From Pseudomonadota bacterium (lineage in GTDB: Bacteria; Pseudomonadota; Gammaproteobacteria; Steroidobacterales; GCA-2729495), in NCBI GenBank assembly GCA_963205295.1, contig CAUJIY010000013.1:1-64000 (forward strand): a DNA stretch of 64,000 nucleotides. Reading direction: 5' to 3'. The notes beneath the pieces were generated by a model. The model had not been told where the DNA came from. It saw only the letters and a program-made list of their open reading frames with translations, and did not search any database. Shown piece after piece: positions 46,251-54,733 of this stretch; positions within the stretch are counted from its first letter, which is position 1; each line of letters starts with the position of its first letter. A program made the translations under genes and the position numbers.

Positions 46251-47162
46251 TCACGCCGATCTGCCCGTTGTCCCCTGCCCAGCGAGCATCTCGTCGCCGA
46301 GCCAGCGCAGACCCCCGGCCGAGCCCCCCGCGCCAGCGAGCGCGGTCCGCGCCTCGTCACGCAGTACCGCGAGACGCTGGCGTGTCGCCGGTACACCGAT
46401 GACGTCGGGCACGGTGGTGCGGCCATTGCGCTGATCCGAGCCCTGCGGTTTGCCGCTGACCTCGGCGCTGCATTCGATGTCGATCAGGTCGTCGGCGATC
46501 TGGAAGCCGATTCCGAGGGCACGCCCGTAACGTTGCGCCATGGCGAGCGCGGTGTCGTCGTCCGGCGCGAGCAGCCGGCAGGGCATGGTGACCGCAGCCG
46601 CGATCAGCCGCCCGGTCTTCAGCCAGTAGCGCGCTTCCACCGCGGCGAGCGTGGCCTGCGTCGCGCCGGCCGGGTCCAGCTCGAGCGCCTGGCCGCCGGC
46701 CATCCCGGCCGAACCGCTGGCGCGAGCCAGGTCGAGGACCAGGCTGCGGCGCATCGCCGGCGTGGCATCGAGTGCCGCGTCGGTCGCGAGGACGAAATAT
46801 GCGTGTGCCTGCAGTGCATCGCCGGCGAGGATGGCGGTCGCCTCGTCGAAGGCAATGTGCGTGGTCGGCCGGCCGCGCCGCAGATTGTCGTCGTCCATGG
46901 CCGGCAGGTCATCGTGGGCGAGCGAGTAGGCATGCACGATCTCAAGTGCCGCAGCGATGCCGTCGAGGCGCGCGGCGGGCAGGCCGAGCCACTCGCCGGC
47001 CGCGTAGACCAGCAGCGGGCGCACCCGTTTACCGCCGCCGAGCACCGCGTAGCGCAGCGCCGCGTGGAAACGCTCCGGATGGGTGGTCGCCGGCGGCAGC
47101 CAGTGCTCGAGTGCGGTATCGACCCGCTGTCGGTAGGCGGTCACGCGGTCGGCGAAAGACAT
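46251..47162 (-). CDS. ispA: (2E,6E)-farnesyl diphosphate synthase
   Basis: A 303-residue trans-prenyltransferase that extends DMAPP with IPP to the C15 diphosphate. GGGKRVRPLLVYAAGEWLG is region I. The first Asp-rich motif is LAHDDLPAMDDD, region III is GDALQAHAYFVLATD, and the second Asp-rich motif is FQIADDLIDIE. The IspA-type insertion in the first motif is present. It is not next to dxs or xseB, its usual neighbours, but lies 26 bases downstream of an HMG-CoA synthase-like gene on the same strand. Confidence 0.93.
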   Translation of the reverse strand: MSFADRVTAYRQRVDTALEHWLPPATTHPERFHAALRYAVLGGGKRVRPLLVYAAGEWLGLPAARLDGIAAALEIVHAYSLAHDDLPAMDDDNLRRGRPTTHIAFDEATAILAGDALQAHAYFVLATDAALDATPAMRRSLVLDLARASGSAGMAGGQALELDPAGATQATLAAVEARYWLKTGRLIAAAVTMPCRLLAPDDDTALAMAQRYGRALGIGFQIADDLIDIECSAEVSGKPQGSDQRNGRTTVPDVIGVPATRQRLAVLRDEARTALAGAGGSAGGLRWLGDEMLAGQGTTGRSA

Positions 47163-47188
47163 CGGAGGCGCCGCGTACCGGAAGGGAG

Positions 47189-48649
47189 TCAGCGCACGTA
47201 CCGGTAGTACTCGACGCCTTCGTCGGCGAACTCCGGCGCCGTGCTGCTGCCGACGCGGTCGACCACGAACTCGTCGCGGCCGACCACCGGGCGCGGTCCC
47301 CGCCCGGTACGGTGCAGCTCACCATACTCTTCCCGGGTAAGGTCCACGGCCCCCTGCGTGGCGCGCGCAAAGCCAATCTGCGCGGCAGCCCTGGCCCAGG
47401 TGGCGCTGGCCCGCATGGGAATGGCCTCGGCCGCATCGCCGCTGCCGTAGCCAAGCGCCAGCACCTCGCCACCGGCAAGCTCGATCCCGCCCGCAGCGGC
47501 CTCTTCGAGCCCTGCCGCCATCCAGGCCGGCAGGGAAGCGGAGTACACGTTGCCGAGCTCGCGCATCGCCACGGCGCCGAGTTGCATCCGGTCGGCAACC
47601 AGCGTCTGGTGCAGCGGGTGCTCCCGGAAGACGCGCAGCAGGCGCATGGTCAGCGGCCAGGGATCGCGATCGAGCTCACCGCCGGCAGCGAGTGCGAGGA
47701 TATCGGGCGTCACCCGCATCTCGGCCAGCACGGCATCGACATCGATCTGCGCGGCCTCGCAGTAACCGGCCAGCTCCCCACGCCCGGCCGCACCGTCGTG
47801 CGCCAGCCCGATGAGGTAGCTGAAAGCGAGCGCATTCAGCGGCATGCGTTCGTAGGGACGATGCATGAAGACGGCGCGCACGCTGCGGAAGTACTCGCGC
47901 GGATCGCGGCCGAGGCGCCTGAACATGGCCCGCAGGGCCTGCAACGCCTCGTCGAGGTAGCAGGTGGTGGAGTACTTGCCGTTGAATACCGGCGTCTCGC
48001 GGAAATAGGTGCCGCTGCAGTTGACGCGCATCATCGGCTTACGGAAGTCGACGGCACGATAGGCCGAAGCGCTGCCGCAACCGGCAAGGTTCACCTCGAG
48101 CAGGCGCGGCGCCTTCTCGAGCAGCATGGCCACCGCGCCGGCACCCTGGGTCGCTTCACCGGTGCTGCCGAGGTCGTACTTGGCGACATCGGCACTGACG
48201 ACGATCGCGGCCGCGTCATCCGGCTCCATCGCCAGGAAGCGCAGCGCCGCTTTCATCGCGTAGATGCCGCCGAGACAGGCGTGCTTGACCTCGGGCACCT
48301 CGCAGTGCCGGCTGAGCAACGGCGCCCCACGCTCGCGCAGGGCCGCATCGAGCATGCCGCGCACGATCACCGCGCCAGCCGAGTTGTCGGTGCTCGACTC
48401 GGTGCCGAGGCCAAGGAAACGCACGCGCCGGGGGTCGATGTCGTACTGGTCGAGCAGGCGCAGCGCCGCGGTCGCCGCCATGGTGTAGACGCTCTGCCCG
48501 GGGCCGGGCAGGCGAAAGCCGGTGCCAACCACGGAGCGGACCTTGTCCCATGAGCTGCCGGTCCAGTCGCACCAGTCCTGCAGGTCGACGCGGTACGGCG
48601 GTACGTAGACGGCAAAACCGGAGATGCCGACAGGCCCGACGGTCAGCAT
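47189..48649 (-). CDS. Hydroxymethylglutaryl-CoA synthase-like enzyme
   Basis: A 486-residue thiolase-fold enzyme expected to condense acetyl-(CoA/ACP) with an acetoacetyl-type acceptor. The HMGS catalytic set is visible: Glu84 in LGTESSTDNSAG, nucleophile Cys125 in EVKHACLGGIYAMKAAL, and His263 in VFMHRPYERMPLNALAF. It is longer than typical bacterial mevalonate HMGS (about 390). ATG 48649 is taken because GGAG lies seven bases upstream. No HMG-CoA reductase, mevalonate kinase, ACP or PKS gene is nearby, so its role is open: either a mevalonate-type step or a beta-branching HCS-like reaction. Flanking genes are ispA downstream and a flavoprotein upstream. Confidence 0.85.
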   Translation of the reverse strand: MLTVGPVGISGFAVYVPPYRVDLQDWCDWTGSSWDKVRSVVGTGFRLPGPGQSVYTMAATAALRLLDQYDIDPRRVRFLGLGTESSTDNSAGAVIVRGMLDAALRERGAPLLSRHCEVPEVKHACLGGIYAMKAALRFLAMEPDDAAAIVVSADVAKYDLGSTGEATQGAGAVAMLLEKAPRLLEVNLAGCGSASAYRAVDFRKPMMRVNCSGTYFRETPVFNGKYSTTCYLDEALQALRAMFRRLGRDPREYFRSVRAVFMHRPYERMPLNALAFSYLIGLAHDGAAGRGELAGYCEAAQIDVDAVLAEMRVTPDILALAAGGELDRDPWPLTMRLLRVFREHPLHQTLVADRMQLGAVAMRELGNVYSASLPAWMAAGLEEAAAGGIELAGGEVLALGYGSGDAAEAIPMRASATWARAAAQIGFARATQGAVDLTREEYGELHRTGRGPRPVVGRDEFVVDRVGSSTAPEFADEGVEYYRYVR

Positions 48650-48850
48650 GACCCGCTCCCGCCCGCCCTGACCCTCACCGTGCCGCCTGGCCCGCGAACC
48701 GGCGCCGAGCCGATCCGTGCCGCAGAATGCCGTCGCCAACGCACCGTTTCGTGCCTCGAAGTCATCGCACCAGACCGGGGAATGGTAAAGGACGCGCCCG
48801 GGTGCCGAAAGCCCGGATCGCCGGCTCGCACTGGCGGATGCGGGGGACCG
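48650..48850. other. Gap between the flavoprotein and HMGS-like genes
   Basis: This 201-base non-coding stretch between two co-directional genes is GC-rich. I see no convincing sigma-70 promoter, T-tailed hairpin or small gene in it. Its length leaves it open whether the two genes share a transcript. Confidence 0.35.
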
Positions 48851-50149
48851 TCAGACGCCAACGCTGGCGGTGGTCGCCGCGGCCGGGTCGGCCGGCAGCA
48901 CGATGCGGTGACCGGTACTGAACTGGTAATCGCGGAAGACGTGTTCGGCCGTGAGCAGCTGCCAGCTGCCGTCGGCGAGCCGCCGCGTCGTGTCCTTCAG
49001 CCTGTAGACGTAGTGGCCGCAGGTGAAACAGTTGAACTTGGCAAAGTGGTAGCAGAGGCAGACCTTGTTGCCGGGCGGGAGCTTGCGCCCCTTCGCATCG
49101 ACCGGGGCAGCCTCGTAGGCGTCGATGTAGGTGCAGGTGCCCTCGCGACTCAGCAGGTAACCGAAGGCCTCGCACTGCGGCTTCACGTTGGAGGTGAAGC
49201 ACGGGCTGTAGCTCAGCAGCCGGATCGGATAGCCGGTTGGCGACACGCCGGACACGACGATGTCAGCCTCGGTGGCGCGGTAGTAATCCTGCTTGACCCG
49301 CGCAGGCAGGCCGCATTCCTCGGTGACCGTGAACCGCGTCGCCACCTGCAACGCGGCTGCACCCATGCGCAGGTAGGAAGCCGCGTCCGTACCGGTGAAG
49401 ATGCCGCCGGCCGGAACGACCGGGATGTCGAGTTTCTCCTCGCGCAGGAAGGCAAGGATCTCGGCGACGATGTCGCGCAGCTCGTACTGGCGCCAGTCCT
49501 CGCCAAACCCGAGATGCCCGCCGGCGAGTGGTCCCTCGACGATGACATAGTCGGGCAGGCGGTTCATCCGCGAGCCGCTCTTCAGGAAGATCTTCAGCGC
49601 ACGCAGGCTCGAGACGATCGGCCCGAGTTTGACGTCGCGGAAACGGGGGTGGTCCTCGATGAGGCGCAGCGTGCCGTTGTGCAGGCCGGCGGAAAGCGTG
49701 ATGCCGTCGATGCCGCCGTCGAGTGCCCCGGTGAGGCGTGCCCGCAGCGTATCGCCGGGCGCACCCATCGTCAGCTTTTCCATCACGTTGATGAACACTG
49801 CACCCGGCCCGCGTTTGCGCTCCATGGTGTCGCGCACGTGGTTGATCTGCGCCTGGCGCAGGTGCTCGAGGTCGAACTTGACCGTGGTCTTGTCGAAACC
49901 GTCGCGGGTGGCGCGATGCTTCTCCGACTTCGCCTTGGTGAAGTGCGTCTCGAACTTGCGGTCCGAGACGTGCTGCACCATGGCGTCGGAGATGTGCCCG
50001 ATGCCGCCGAGCCGGGCTGCGGCGAGCGCCAGTTCAGTGGTCGAGATGTCGACGCCCATGCCGCCGATGACGAGCGGCACCAGCTCGAGGTTGCCGAGCT
50101 GCCAGCGATAATTGTCGACCTTGTCTTCCGTGAGGGGCCGGGATTCCAT
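48851..50149 (-). CDS. Nitronate monooxygenase / PfaD-like FMN protein with Cys-rich tail
   Basis: A 432-residue protein. Residues 20-315 form the FMN-binding TIM barrel of the 2-nitropropane dioxygenase superfamily, with PLVIGGMGVDISTTELALAA, EGPLAGGHLGF and the phosphate-binding VVPAGGIFTGTDAASYL. Residues 317-377 add seven cysteines (317, 326, 339, 364, 366, 374, 377; CFTSNVKPQC, VCLCYHF, NCFTCGHY), which could bind Fe-S or zinc and are absent from ordinary nitronate monooxygenases. PfaD/PksE enoyl reductases share the barrel. ATG 50149 is used; no clear ribosome site exists there or at the upstream in-frame TTG (50173). It precedes the HMGS-like gene. Confidence 0.82.
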   Translation of the reverse strand: MESRPLTEDKVDNYRWQLGNLELVPLVIGGMGVDISTTELALAAARLGGIGHISDAMVQHVSDRKFETHFTKAKSEKHRATRDGFDKTTVKFDLEHLRQAQINHVRDTMERKRGPGAVFINVMEKLTMGAPGDTLRARLTGALDGGIDGITLSAGLHNGTLRLIEDHPRFRDVKLGPIVSSLRALKIFLKSGSRMNRLPDYVIVEGPLAGGHLGFGEDWRQYELRDIVAEILAFLREEKLDIPVVPAGGIFTGTDAASYLRMGAAALQVATRFTVTEECGLPARVKQDYYRATEADIVVSGVSPTGYPIRLLSYSPCFTSNVKPQCEAFGYLLSREGTCTYIDAYEAAPVDAKGRKLPPGNKVCLCYHFAKFNCFTCGHYVYRLKDTTRRLADGSWQLLTAEHVFRDYQFSTGHRIVLPADPAAATTASVGV

Positions 50150-50368
50150 GCAACGGCAACTGCGCAGCGACAACAGCTGCCGATATTAAAGGACTCCAGC
50201 CCGTTGGAACAGGCGCGCGGCCACAACCGCCGACGGCCAGCGTGCGGCCCGGCCGGTTGCGACCGGCCCGCGCTGTCGTGCCGCCACCACGCACACCCGG
50301 CGCGTGAACGCCAGCACGACGGTACCGATGCGACACCGCGCTGGCGCCGCTCAACGGCACCGTGGAAA
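50150..50368. other. Gap between tRNA-Lys and the flavoprotein gene
   Basis: This 219-base region contains a perfect hairpin GGCCGGT-TGCG-ACCGGCC (50251-50268) that may end the tRNA-Lys transcript, though no T tract follows. On the minus strand TTTAAT near 50188 is a five-of-six -10 match that could serve the flavoprotein gene, but the -35 is weak. No small gene is supported. Confidence 0.4.
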
Positions 50369-50444
50369 TGGTGGGCCGGGCGAGAATCGAACTCGCGACC
50401 AACTGGTTAAAAGCCAGCTGCTCTGCCGACTGAGCTACCGGCCC
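50369..50444 (-). tRNA. tRNA-Lys (anticodon TTT)
   Basis: A 76-nt cloverleaf with encoded CCA. The acceptor GGGCCGG pairs with CCGGCCC. The anticodon stem GCTGG/CCAGT encloses CTTTTAA, giving TTT (codons AAA/AAG). The T arm is GCGAG-TTCGATT-CTCGC. It follows queC at the end of the Tol-Pal/queuosine block, its usual place in Pseudomonas. Confidence 0.97.
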
Positions 50445-50535
50445 ACCGCAGTCCCCGATGCGGGCGCAACTGCGACACGCGCCTTGTCTGCACGCCGCCG
50501 CGGGCGCGCATGATAGCCGATCGGACCGGACCGAC

Positions 50536-51222
50536 CTAGGATGGCGCGATGCGGTAGCGGGTCGCGTCGGCGACGCCGGCGGCCTCGAAACCGGCCCGGC
50601 GCAGGCGACAGGCATCGCAGCGGCCACAGGCGGCGCCGGCTCCGTCGGCCTGGTAGCAGGACACGGTGAGGCGGTAGTCGACACCGAGCGCAAGCCCCTC
50701 GCGAATGATCGCCGCCTTGCTGAGTGCGATGAGCGGTGTGCGGATCGACACCGGGTGGCCTTCCACACCGCGACGGGTGGCAAGGTTCGCCATGGCCTGG
50801 AAGGCGCCGATGTACTCCGGGCGGCAGTCCGGGTAGCCCGAATAGTCCACGGCGTTGACGCCGGCATAGATGAAATCGGCGTCGAGCACCTCGGCCCAGG
50901 CAAGTGCCAGCGCGAGGAATACCGTGTTGCGCGCCGGCACGTAGGTCACGGGAATGCCTGCGGCCGGCGCCTCCGGCACCGGTATCGTGCTATCGGTCAG
51001 GGCTGAGCCGCCGAGGGCGCCGAGGCCAAGCGCGAGCGTGCGGTGCCCGCGCGCACCGAGGACTGCAGCCACGGTCGCCGCGGCTTGCAGCTCGGCGCGG
51101 TGGCGCTGGCCGTAATCGAAGCTGAGCGCCCAGGCTTCCAGCCCGTCGCGGCGCACCGCGAGCGCGAGACAGGTGGCAGAATCCATGCCACCGGAAAGCA
51201 GCACGACCGCACGCCCGGTCAC
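50536..51222 (-). CDS. queC: 7-cyano-7-deazaguanine synthase
   Basis: The 228-residue ATP-dependent enzyme that converts 7-carboxy-7-deazaguanine to preQ0 for queuosine tRNA modification. The PP-loop is [46 protein letters not shown] and [13 protein letters not shown] are QueC signatures. The zinc site is [23 protein letters not shown] 51222 is chosen by alignment with E. coli (231 residues), with AGGG nine bases upstream; another GTG at 51258 is possible. It follows queE. Confidence 0.94.
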   Translation of the reverse strand: MTGRAVVLLSGGMDSATCLALAVRRDGLEAWALSFDYGQRHRAELQAAATVAAVLGARGHRTLALGLGALGGSALTDSTIPVPEAPAAGIPVTYVPARNTVFLALALAWAEVLDADFIYAGVNAVDYSGYPDCRPEYIGAFQAMANLATRRGVEGHPVSIRTPLIALSKAAIIREGLALGVDYRLTVSCYQADGAGAACGRCDACRLRRAGFEAAGVADATRYRIAPS

Positions 51223-51259
51223 GGCGGCGCCCTGCGCACACGGCCGGGAGAGCCGCACA

Positions 51260-51934
51260 TCAATGCCCCCTGGCCTCGCCCCACAGGTACTTGTGCAGCT
51301 GCACCTGGAAGCAGACGGGCAACCGGTCGGAGAGCAACCACTCGGCGAGCAGGCGCGGCTCGAGCCGGCCCCAGGCCGGCGACAGCAGCACGAGGCAGCG
51401 TGCGGCGAGATCATGCTCGCGCAGCATCGCGCGGCTCCACTCGTAGTCGGCGCGATCGGCGACGACGAACTTGACCTGATCGTGCGCCCGCAACAGCGCC
51501 AGGTTCGCCTGGCGATTGCGGTGGCTCTCGCCCGACGACGGCGTCTTCAGGTCCATCACCACGGTGACACGCGGGTCGATCCCGGCGATGTCGAGCGCGC
51601 CGCTGGTCTCGATCTGCACGGCGTGGCCCGCCTCGCAGAGTTCGCGCAGCAGCTGCCGGCACTCGGGCTGGGCGAGCGGCTCGCCGCCGGTGACACAGAC
51701 GTGGCGGGTGCCGAAAGCGGCCACCTCGGCGAGGATGGCCGCAACCGTGTGCAGGCGCCCGCCGCTGAACGCGTAGGCGGTATCGCAGTACGTGCAGCGC
51801 AGCGGGCAGCCGGTGAGGCGCACGAACACGGTCGGCTGGCCGACGGTGCTCGACTCGCCCTGGATCGAGCAGAAGATCTCGGTGATGCGCAGCTCAGCCT
51901 GGCGCGGCGCGGGGGCGTCTGCTGGCTCGGTCAT
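51260..51934 (-). CDS. queE: 7-carboxy-7-deazaguanine synthase
   Basis: A 224-residue radical-SAM enzyme that contracts the pterin ring to form 7-carboxy-7-deazaguanine. The 4Fe-4S motif CxxxCxxC is in [19 protein letters not shown]. Before it is [20 protein letters not shown], after it [18 protein letters not shown], both typical. ATG 51934 is preferred to the in-frame GTG at 51940. It lies 22 bases after cpoB and precedes queC. queD and queF are not in this window. Confidence 0.94.
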   Translation of the reverse strand: MTEPADAPAPRQAELRITEIFCSIQGESSTVGQPTVFVRLTGCPLRCTYCDTAYAFSGGRLHTVAAILAEVAAFGTRHVCVTGGEPLAQPECRQLLRELCEAGHAVQIETSGALDIAGIDPRVTVVMDLKTPSSGESHRNRQANLALLRAHDQVKFVVADRADYEWSRAMLREHDLAARCLVLLSPAWGRLEPRLLAEWLLSDRLPVCFQVQLHKYLWGEARGH

Positions 51935-51956
51935 GGGCACGCGGCCTGTCAGGCCG

Positions 51957-52754
51957 TCAGTGGCCCTCGCTCGCCATCACCTGCAGGCGTTGGCCGGCAA
52001 GGCGCGCGGCCGTGGTCTCGGCGTAGTTCTGTACCACCGTCTGCAGCGCCTTGCGCGCTGCCTCGTAACGCTTGAGCTCGTAGTTGCAGTAGCCCATCTT
52101 GAGCAGGGCGTCCGGCATCTTGCGCGATTGCGGAAAACGCGCCACAACGACTTCGAACTCCGGCAGTGCTTCCTTGTACTTCTGCGTCACGTAGTAGCTC
52201 TCGCCGAGCCAGTACTGGGCGTTGTCGGCGAGCTTACTCTGCGGAAACGCGGCGAGGAACTGCCGGAAGGCGAGCGAGGCCTGGTCGTAGCGGCCCTGCT
52301 TGAGCAGCTCGAATGCAGCCTGGTAATTGGCGCGATCACCGCCACCGGGAACCGGCAGCTGGCCGGGCGCCAGCGAACCGCCCTCGAGCACCGACTTGCC
52401 GGGCTCGGTGCGCAAGCCGGCGCTGAGCCGCTGCTCCATCGCCTGCAGCCGCTGGTCGAGGTCGAGATACAACTGGCGCTGGCGTTCTCCGCCCTGGTCC
52501 TGCGCGTTGCGCAGCGTCTCGACCTCGTTGCGAAGTGTGGCGTTTTCCTTCCGCAGCTGCTCGAGCTCGCCGACCAGGTTCATGATTCCCTGGTTGTCGA
52601 CGATGCGCTCGACCTTCACCAGGCGGTTGTCGATCTCCACCTGCTTGAGGTAGACCGGATCCTCCTCGGGCGGCACCATCATCTGGCAGCCGCCGAGGAT
52701 CGCGGCGAGGGCAAACCCCGCCGCAGCCGGCAGTATTCGCGGCGCGTGTCTCAT
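51957..52754 (-). CDS. cpoB: Cell division coordinator CpoB (YbgF)
   Basis: A 265-residue periplasmic protein linking Tol-Pal to peptidoglycan synthesis at the septum. An N-terminal signal ends in ILGGC, a lipobox-like site (Cys23), whereas E. coli CpoB is soluble. Residues 40-115 form the trimerising coiled coil (LVGELEQLRKENATLRNEVE). Residues 140-265 hold three TPR units (YQAAFELLKQGRYDQASLAF, AQYWLGESYYVTQKYKEALP). It starts 7 bases after pal. Confidence 0.92.
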   Translation of the reverse strand: MRHAPRILPAAAGFALAAILGGCQMMVPPEEDPVYLKQVEIDNRLVKVERIVDNQGIMNLVGELEQLRKENATLRNEVETLRNAQDQGGERQRQLYLDLDQRLQAMEQRLSAGLRTEPGKSVLEGGSLAPGQLPVPGGGDRANYQAAFELLKQGRYDQASLAFRQFLAAFPQSKLADNAQYWLGESYYVTQKYKEALPEFEVVVARFPQSRKMPDALLKMGYCNYELKRYEAARKALQTVVQNYAETTAARLAGQRLQVMASEGH

Positions 52755-52761
52755 GCCTGCC

Positions 52762-53301
52762 TCAGGGCGCGTAGACGATCTCGACGCGGCGGTTCAGCGC
52801 CCACGACTCCTCGTCGCTGCTGGTGACGGCCGGGCGCTCCTCGCCGTAGCTCACGGTGGCGAGCTGGCTCGCACCGGCACCCTGCAGCAGCAACGCCTGG
52901 CGCACGGCCTGGGCACGTCGCTCGCCGAGACCGATGTTGTACTCACGGCTGCCGCGCTCGTCGGCATGGCCTTCGAGGCGCACGCGCGTGCCGGGGTTGG
53001 CCGCGAGATAGCGGCCGTGGGCGGCGACGATCTCGCGGAATTCAGCCTTGATCTCGTCACGGTCGAAATCGAAGTACACGGTACGGTTGCGCACCGACGC
53101 CCGGGGACCCGCCGCCGCCGAGTCATCGAATGCCGCGCCCTGGCCGGCACCGGCTTCGCTCACCCCGCCCGCCTGCGCACCCGGCGCCGGCTGGCCCTCG
53201 TAGGTGCCGTAACCGAGATCGTCCTGTTCCTTCGCGCCCTTGCCGGCACAACCGGCCAGCACAGCCGCGACCAGCACCAGGATCAGACTCATCGAACGCA
53301 T
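52762..53301 (-). CDS. pal: Peptidoglycan-associated lipoprotein Pal
   Basis: A 179-residue outer-membrane lipoprotein. The signal ends in the lipobox VLAGC (Cys18). A Gly/Ala-rich linker leads to an OmpA-like domain (about residues 68-179) with TVYFDFDRDEIKAEF and LEGHADERGSREYNIGLGER, the meso-DAP-binding region. Pal with TolB and TolQRA drives outer-membrane constriction at division. AGAGGTGA lies just before the ATG. It is separated from tolB by an AT-rich stretch containing an intrinsic-terminator-like hairpin, so its level may be set apart from the upstream genes. Confidence 0.96.
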   Translation of the reverse strand: MRSMSLILVLVAAVLAGCAGKGAKEQDDLGYGTYEGQPAPGAQAGGVSEAGAGQGAAFDDSAAAGPRASVRNRTVYFDFDRDEIKAEFREIVAAHGRYLAANPGTRVRLEGHADERGSREYNIGLGERRAQAVRQALLLQGAGASQLATVSYGEERPAVTSSDEESWALNRRVEIVYAP

Positions 53302-53326
53302 GTGATCACCTCTGCCACAAAATCAT

Positions 53327-53348
53327 AAAAAATGGAGGTTTACTCCAT
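53327..53348 (-). terminator. Intrinsic terminator-like hairpin between tolB and pal
   Basis: On the minus strand ATGGAG (53348-53343), loop TAAAC, CTCCAT (53337-53332), then a run of Ts to 53327. The stem is only 6 bp but the T tract is clear and it sits in a short AT-rich island in a GC-rich genome, 17 bases after the tolB stop codon. The same island has -10-like hexamers (TACAAT, TATGAT), so a pal promoter is also possible. Confidence 0.6.
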
Positions 53349-53365
53349 AACTCATTGTAACTCAA

Positions 53366-54667
53366 TCAATTCGTCCTGAAAGGAGACCAGGCTGGCTCAC
53401 GCACGTCACCCTCCATGGCCGGAATGCGCTGGCGGACGCGACCATCGGCCGACACCGTGGCGAGCACGCCCCGCCCGCCCTCGCGGGTGGCATAGATCAG
53501 CGTTTCGCCGTTCGGCGCAAAGCTCGGCGACTCGTCCTGTCGCCCTTCGGTAAGGACCTGGCTGAACCCGCGCTCCAGATCGACGAGCGCGATTCTATAG
53601 TTCCCGCGGTCGTTGGTCACGACGGCGAGACGCTTGCCGTCGGGCGCGACGCGCGGGCGGGCGTTGTAGCCGCCCTCGAAGGTCACCCGCTGCGCGGAAC
53701 CGCCGCCGGCCGGCACGCGGTAGACCTGCGGGCCGCCGGCCCTGTCGGAGGTGAAGTAGACCGTCCCACCGTCACGCGACCACGCGGCCTCGGTGTCGAT
53801 CGAGCGCGGCTCGGTCAGCCGCGTGAGCGCCTGGCTGGCAAGATCGAGGGTGTACACATCGAGGTTGCCTTCGCCGCGCGAAAGCGTCAGGGCGAGCCGG
53901 CGGCCGTCGGGCGACCAGGCCGGCGCACCATTGACACCGGGGCGTGCCGAAACCTTCTGCCGCGCGCCGGAACGCAGCGTCTGCACGTAGACCTCGGCGT
54001 GCTTGTTCTCGAACGACACGTAGGCGAGCTTGCGCCCATCCGGCGACCAGGCGGGCGACATGATCGGCTCGCGCGATTCGACCATGACCTGCTCGTTGGC
54101 ACCGTCGGCATCGGCGATCACCAGCCGGTACTGCTCGCCGCGTGCCCCGCGCGCGGCCGTCACGTAGGCGATGCGCGTAGCGAAGATGCCAGGCACGCCG
54201 GTCAGCTTCTCGTAGATCATGTCGGCCACGCGATGGCTGCTGAGGCGCAACGCCGCCTGCGCCGACGGCAGGCGGTAGCCGAGCAGCTGCTCGCCGCGCA
54301 GCACGTCGAAGAGCTGGAACTGGATGGTGAACTCCCCGGGCGCGGCCGGCCGCAGCCGGCCGACGACGACGGCCTCGACGCCGAGCGTCTTCCAGTCCTG
54401 GAAGTCGATGTCGGCCCCGCCCGTCGGCCGCTGTACCAGGTCGCGCTCGGGCAGTGGTTCGAAACGTCCCGTGCCCGCCAGGTCGCGCGCCACGACAGCG
54501 GCCACGTCGAGCGGCGGCGCACCCGGCCCGTCCCAGCCGAACGGCACGATGGCCACCGGCATGGGGCGCTCGGCGCCGCGGCTGATTTCGATGCGCAGCT
54601 CGGCCTGCGCACCGCAAGCCACCAGCGCGCCGATCAATGCCCATAGCGGGCGCATCCGCTTGTGCAT
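53366..54667 (-). CDS. tolB: Tol-Pal system beta-propeller protein TolB
   Basis: A 433-residue periplasmic protein. A signal peptide (LWALIGALVACGAQA) precedes the N-terminal domain (ELRIEISRGAERPMPVAIVP, DWKTLGVEAVVVGRL). A six-bladed propeller follows, whose WSPDGRKLAY-type repeats recur (SPAWSPDGRKLAYVSF, APAWSPDGRRLALTL). TolB binds Pal and the TolA C-terminus. ATG 54667 begins MHKRMRPLW; an upstream start would push the signal peptide inward. It follows tolA by 66 bases. Confidence 0.96.
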   Translation of the reverse strand: MHKRMRPLWALIGALVACGAQAELRIEISRGAERPMPVAIVPFGWDGPGAPPLDVAAVVARDLAGTGRFEPLPERDLVQRPTGGADIDFQDWKTLGVEAVVVGRLRPAAPGEFTIQFQLFDVLRGEQLLGYRLPSAQAALRLSSHRVADMIYEKLTGVPGIFATRIAYVTAARGARGEQYRLVIADADGANEQVMVESREPIMSPAWSPDGRKLAYVSFENKHAEVYVQTLRSGARQKVSARPGVNGAPAWSPDGRRLALTLSRGEGNLDVYTLDLASQALTRLTEPRSIDTEAAWSRDGGTVYFTSDRAGGPQVYRVPAGGGSAQRVTFEGGYNARPRVAPDGKRLAVVTNDRGNYRIALVDLERGFSQVLTEGRQDESPSFAPNGETLIYATREGGRGVLATVSADGRVRQRIPAMEGDVREPAWSPFRTN

Positions 54668-54733
54668 GCGCGTTCCCCGATCCGGTCCGTGAGGGCGGCT
54701 ATTGTCGCCAGCTGGAGCCAATGCGCAAGCGCC

